Assembly: GCA_964607515.1 (NCBI GenBank)
Contig: CAZSKU010000004.1
Coordinates: 1-64,000, forward strand
Direction of reading: 5' to 3'
Origin: UBA6080 sp964607515
Lineage (GTDB): Bacteria; Fermentibacterota; Fermentibacteria; Fermentibacterales; JCC-6
Length of the DNA stretch: 64,000 nucleotides
The notes beneath the pieces were generated by a model. It ran no database searches. It worked only from the letters and a program-made list of their open reading frames with translations, and had not been told where the DNA came from. A program made the position numbers and the translations under genes. Positions within the stretch are counted from its first letter, which is position 1. Each line of letters starts with the position of its first letter. Of the stretch, positions 61,335 through 64,000 are shown one piece after another.

Positions 61335-63833
61335 ATGGGCATGTGGAAGCAGAAACTTGTTCTGGTCTTCACTCTGATCGTCAGCCTGGCGGTTTTCCTG
61401 GTTCTGACCCAGGAGATGGGCAAGCTTCGGAATTTCACCCGCATGGGCGACATGTGGAGCCTGATACACCTCCGGGAGATCGAGCCTTCGATATTCACCG
61501 AGGTTGACCCCCAGGACTTCCCCTTTCCGCCGATCCCCGAACCCGGGGATACTCTGCTGACCGTGGAAGATCTGCCGGCGACGGTGTCGAATTACTTCAA
61601 GGTTTTCAACACCCGCCGGGCGGCGGGAGACACGGTCTCCATCTCCTTCAGCCGGGCCGGGTCGGTGGTGGAGTCCCGGGTGGTAACCAGATCCATACCG
61701 GCGGGGTACCGGTGGCTCACCCAGATCATTCTGGCCCTGAGGGTGATCATCGTGCTGGGCTATCTGGCCATTGCCTACATGGGAATCGTCAAGAGGAAAC
61801 CCTCGTCCACGGTCAGGTCCCTGGTGATGTTCAGCCTGGCGATGGCCGCTTCGCTCTCGGTATCCTGGGGCTCCATCGCGGAGAACTACGCCTCCTTCAC
61901 CCTCCCTGCGGAATTGAGGCTGTCGCTGCTTTGCTTTTCGATGCTCTCATGGGCGTTCCTTCTGAAACTCGCCCTGGTTTTCCCTTCCGACCACGCCTCC
62001 TTCAGGAAAAGGATCCTGGAGGTCGCGATGTTCCTGATACCCGCTTCACTGGCCGCGACCACATTCCTTTCCGCCGGAGCGGAAGGAAACGTGAACTTCA
62101 ACTGGCCCTACGTAATCTATGTCACGGTCTACTGCCTTTTTTCCCTGGGGATCCTGTTCAGGTCCTCCCGGAAACTTGAAGACCCCCTGGAAAGACGCCA
62201 GGTGAGGATCGTCCTGATGGGGGCCCTGCCGGGGGTGGCCGGGCAGGTGGGGCTGCTGTGGTTCTTCACCCTGGTGCTTCCCGACCAGTACACCTTCACC
62301 ACCCGGCTCATCATCGGCAACGTGCTCTTCCTGCTTCTTGCCCTGCTGCCGGCCACCTTCCTGTACTCCATCAGACGGTACCGGCTCATGGCCCTGGAGG
62401 CCAGGATTCGCAGAAGCACCCGCTTCCTTGCCATAAACCTGCTTCTCCTGACCGCCCTTATCGGGGTGCTCTGGGCCTTCGGCGAGTACGTTCTCGCGGG
62501 CATCAGAGTCCGAAGCCAGGCGCCCACCCTGGTGCTGGGCCTGCTGCTGGCCATGGGATTCGGCCCGACCCAGCGCCGGATCCGGGCTCGGCTGGAGGAA
62601 CGCTTCTTCCCCGAGAGGGTCAAACTCAGAATCCTGCTCAGGGACTTCCTTGCCTCGGGAATGGCCAGGTCCGGCGTAGACGAGTTCTGGACGGAGCTGG
62701 GATTCAGGCTCGGGGAAGGTCTGGGCACCATGCAGGTGGTTCCGGTGATAAAGAGGGAAGGCGAATGCGTGGAACCCCTGTCGGGTCTGGAAGCCCCCTT
62801 TACCTCGGAGGATCTTTTCCTCAGGGACCTCGCAGTAGCCGGGCAGCCCCTGCCTCTGAACGAGATCCTCGGCAGCGGGCGTTTCGACCTGACCGGGGAA
62901 CAGATCCGGTGGTTCCGAACCCGCAGCGCCGCCCTGCTGATCCCCCTGGTGACCGGAGAGGGCATGCTGGGATTCGTGGTGGTGGGGGAGAAGACCAGCG
63001 GCGAGGACTACACTTCCGACGAAATGGAACTGCTATCGGCTCTCTCCGGACAGATGAGCCTCGTGGTGGAGAATCTGGAACTGCTGGAGGAGAGGGTGCG
63101 CAAGGAGTCCCTGGAACAGCAGATGGACCTGGCCCGGTCGGTACAGAAGAAACTGCTGCCTGTTTCCCTTCCGGAGATTCAGGGGTGCAGCATCGCCGCA
63201 AGGATTATTCCCTGCCTGGACGTGGCGGGAGACTACTACGACGTGTTCCCTCTTCAGGGGGACCGGCTGCTGGTGGCGGTGGGAGACGTTTCCGGCAAGG
63301 GCATGGGCCCCGCCCTGATCATGGCCAATCTTCAGGCGTCCATGCGCACCGCCCTGGATGCCGGGCTTCCCCTGAACACCGCCCTGGAGAAGATCAACAG
63401 GCTGGTCTGCTCCAGCACCCCCGACGACATGTTCATCACCCTCTTCGCCGGGTGCTATTCCCCGGAGAGTTCCGAACTCATCTACGTGAATGCCGGCCAC
63501 AACCCTCCGATGCTGTTCAGAGAAGGCGAGGCGGTGAGACTTCTGACGGAGGGGGGAATGCTGCTGGGGGTCCGTTCTCCGGCCGAGTACAGCGTGGGAA
63601 GGGTCGAGTGCCGCCCCGGCGACACCCTGCTTCTCTACACCGACGGGGTGACCGAGGTTTTCGACCAAAGGGGCGAGGAATACGGCGAGGAAAGGCTTCG
63701 GAACCTGGTCGTATCCCGCCTCGGAGAGTCTCCCGAAAGGATACTCGACTCCATCGAGAGCGAAGTATCGGCCTTCCAGGGGGGCGGGGACTTCCAGGAC
63801 GATTTTACACTGCTGTTGTTGAAAAGGGAATGA
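61335..63833 (+). CDS. Membrane-anchored SpoIIE/RsbU-type PP2C phosphatase
   Basis: An 832-residue protein (ATG, AAGGAG upstream). Layout: TM1 near 10-28; an extracytoplasmic segment of about 100 residues with a PDZ-like stretch; about seven further helices to around residue 410; a GAF-like domain (about 420-585); a short coiled-coil linker (EERVRKESLEQQMDLARSVQ); and a PP2C SpoIIE domain (about 600-830) with the metal-binding acids in DVAGDYYDVF, GDVSGKGMGP, LYTDGVTEVFD and FQDDFTLL. It should dephosphorylate an anti-anti-sigma or similar Ser-phosphorylated partner in response to an envelope signal. The partner is not in the window. Confidence 0.92.
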   Translation: MGMWKQKLVLVFTLIVSLAVFLVLTQEMGKLRNFTRMGDMWSLIHLREIEPSIFTEVDPQDFPFPPIPEPGDTLLTVEDLPATVSNYFKVFNTRRAAGDTVSISFSRAGSVVESRVVTRSIPAGYRWLTQIILALRVIIVLGYLAIAYMGIVKRKPSSTVRSLVMFSLAMAASLSVSWGSIAENYASFTLPAELRLSLLCFSMLSWAFLLKLALVFPSDHASFRKRILEVAMFLIPASLAATTFLSAGAEGNVNFNWPYVIYVTVYCLFSLGILFRSSRKLEDPLERRQVRIVLMGALPGVAGQVGLLWFFTLVLPDQYTFTTRLIIGNVLFLLLALLPATFLYSIRRYRLMALEARIRRSTRFLAINLLLLTALIGVLWAFGEYVLAGIRVRSQAPTLVLGLLLAMGFGPTQRRIRARLEERFFPERVKLRILLRDFLASGMARSGVDEFWTELGFRLGEGLGTMQVVPVIKREGECVEPLSGLEAPFTSEDLFLRDLAVAGQPLPLNEILGSGRFDLTGEQIRWFRTRSAALLIPLVTGEGMLGFVVVGEKTSGEDYTSDEMELLSALSGQMSLVVENLELLEERVRKESLEQQMDLARSVQKKLLPVSLPEIQGCSIAARIIPCLDVAGDYYDVFPLQGDRLLVAVGDVSGKGMGPALIMANLQASMRTALDAGLPLNTALEKINRLVCSSTPDDMFITLFAGCYSPESSELIYVNAGHNPPMLFREGEAVRLLTEGGMLLGVRSPAEYSVGRVECRPGDTLLLYTDGVTEVFDQRGEEYGEERLRNLVVSRLGESPERILDSIESEVSAFQGGGDFQDDFTLLLLKRE

Positions 63834-63854
63834 GGGCGGTTCCCGCAGCCCGGA

Positions 63855-64000
63855 TCAGAACCTCCAGAAGACGAGTATCGCGGGAATCGCCGCCGCCATG
63901 ACCAGGATTGTCAGCGGCAGGCCCGGTTTCCAGTAATCCCCGAAACGGTACCCTCCGGGTCCCATCACAAGGGTGTTGGACTGGTGCCCTACGGGCGACA
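63855..64000 (-). CDS. SLC13/DASS-type permease, C-terminal end (cut by window edge)
   Basis: The last 47 codons of a leftward gene are present, ending with TGA at 63857-63855. The peptide begins SPVGHQSNTLVMGPGGYRFG and ends in a hydrophobic helix (LPLTILVMAAAIPAILVFWRF). SPxGxQxNxxVxGPGGYRF is the second substrate/Na+-binding repeat of SLC13-type anion symporters. It converges on the phosphatase gene with a 21-bp gap. Confidence 0.8.
   Translation of the reverse strand, partial: SPVGHQSNTLVMGPGGYRFGDYWKPGLPLTILVMAAAIPAILVFWRF

Noticed and set aside
1..64000. CRISPR array, tRNA/rRNA genes, insertion sequences or prophage
   Set aside because: I found no regularly spaced direct repeats, no tRNA cloverleaf or rRNA stretches and no transposase, integrase or phage structural genes. 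The only dispersed repeat is the 27-bp family reported above.

Overview
The window looks like a high-GC chromosome segment of an uncultured diderm bacterium. Four secreted proteins end in a C-terminal domain resembling the type IX secretion (por) sorting signal of the Bacteroidetes/FCB assemblage. A patatin fused to a POTRA/beta-barrel and a Wza-like export protein also require an outer membrane. I infer an FCB-type candidate phylum (Fermentibacteria-like is one guess); no rRNA or marker gene here fixes the taxonomy. Genes are densely packed, with many GTGA/TTGA/ATGA 4-bp overlaps and frequent GTG and TTG starts. No gene-free stretch exceeds 300 bp. I saw no tRNA, rRNA, CRISPR array, insertion sequence or integrase.

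Layout. 0-7.5 kb: secreted/surface proteins (propeller-like protein cut by the left edge, a calcium-binding VCBS/FG-GAP protein, a gingipain-type C25 protease, a patatin-porin). 7.5-17.3 kb: a small cupin, an ornithine/alanine racemase with a GNAT acetyltransferase, a FIST sensor with a hybrid histidine kinase, an Orn/Lys/Arg decarboxylase, an Omp28-like protein and a GalE-like epimerase. Three copies of a 27-bp repeat lie here. 17.4-23.3 kb: a 1201-residue protein with two cyclase domains, an ATPase domain and TPRs (the layout of animal soluble adenylyl cyclase), then a BNR-repeat surface protein interrupted by one in-frame TGA.

23.5-60.7 kb is mostly one large surface-polysaccharide locus. 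It contains: a dTDP-amino-sugar set (RmlA, two DegT-type aminotransferases, a hexapeptide acyltransferase); a UDP-L-QuiNAc/L-FucNAc-type set (4,6-dehydratase, RmlD-type reductase, 2-epimerase); five GT4-type glycosyltransferases and three paralogous ArnT-like membrane glycosyltransferases; a Wzx flippase, a Wzy/WaaL-type protein, a second flippase-like protein and a Wza-like export protein; and probable modification enzymes (FemAB-like, ATP-grasp, PaaK/CapK-like adenylating enzyme, two DUF362 proteins, DUF354, a bi-domain ADH/Gfo-Idh oxidoreductase with an alpha/alpha-toroid partner, a nucleotidyltransferase and a nitroreductase-like protein). Together these could make activated deoxy-amino sugars, assemble them on a lipid carrier, flip, polymerise and export them, and decorate the product. 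A lower-GC patch at about 27.45-28.85 kb suggests recombination inside the locus.

60.9-64 kb: a DUF1232 membrane protein, a membrane-bound SpoIIE/RsbU-type phosphatase and the 3' end of an SLC13-type permease cut by the right edge. The best leads are the soluble-cyclase-like protein with complementary half-sites, the 27-bp repeat that supplies protein C-termini, the TGA-split surface protein, the 121-bp tail-to-tail overlap of two paralogous glycosyltransferases, and the DUF362/ATP-grasp/PaaK-like group.
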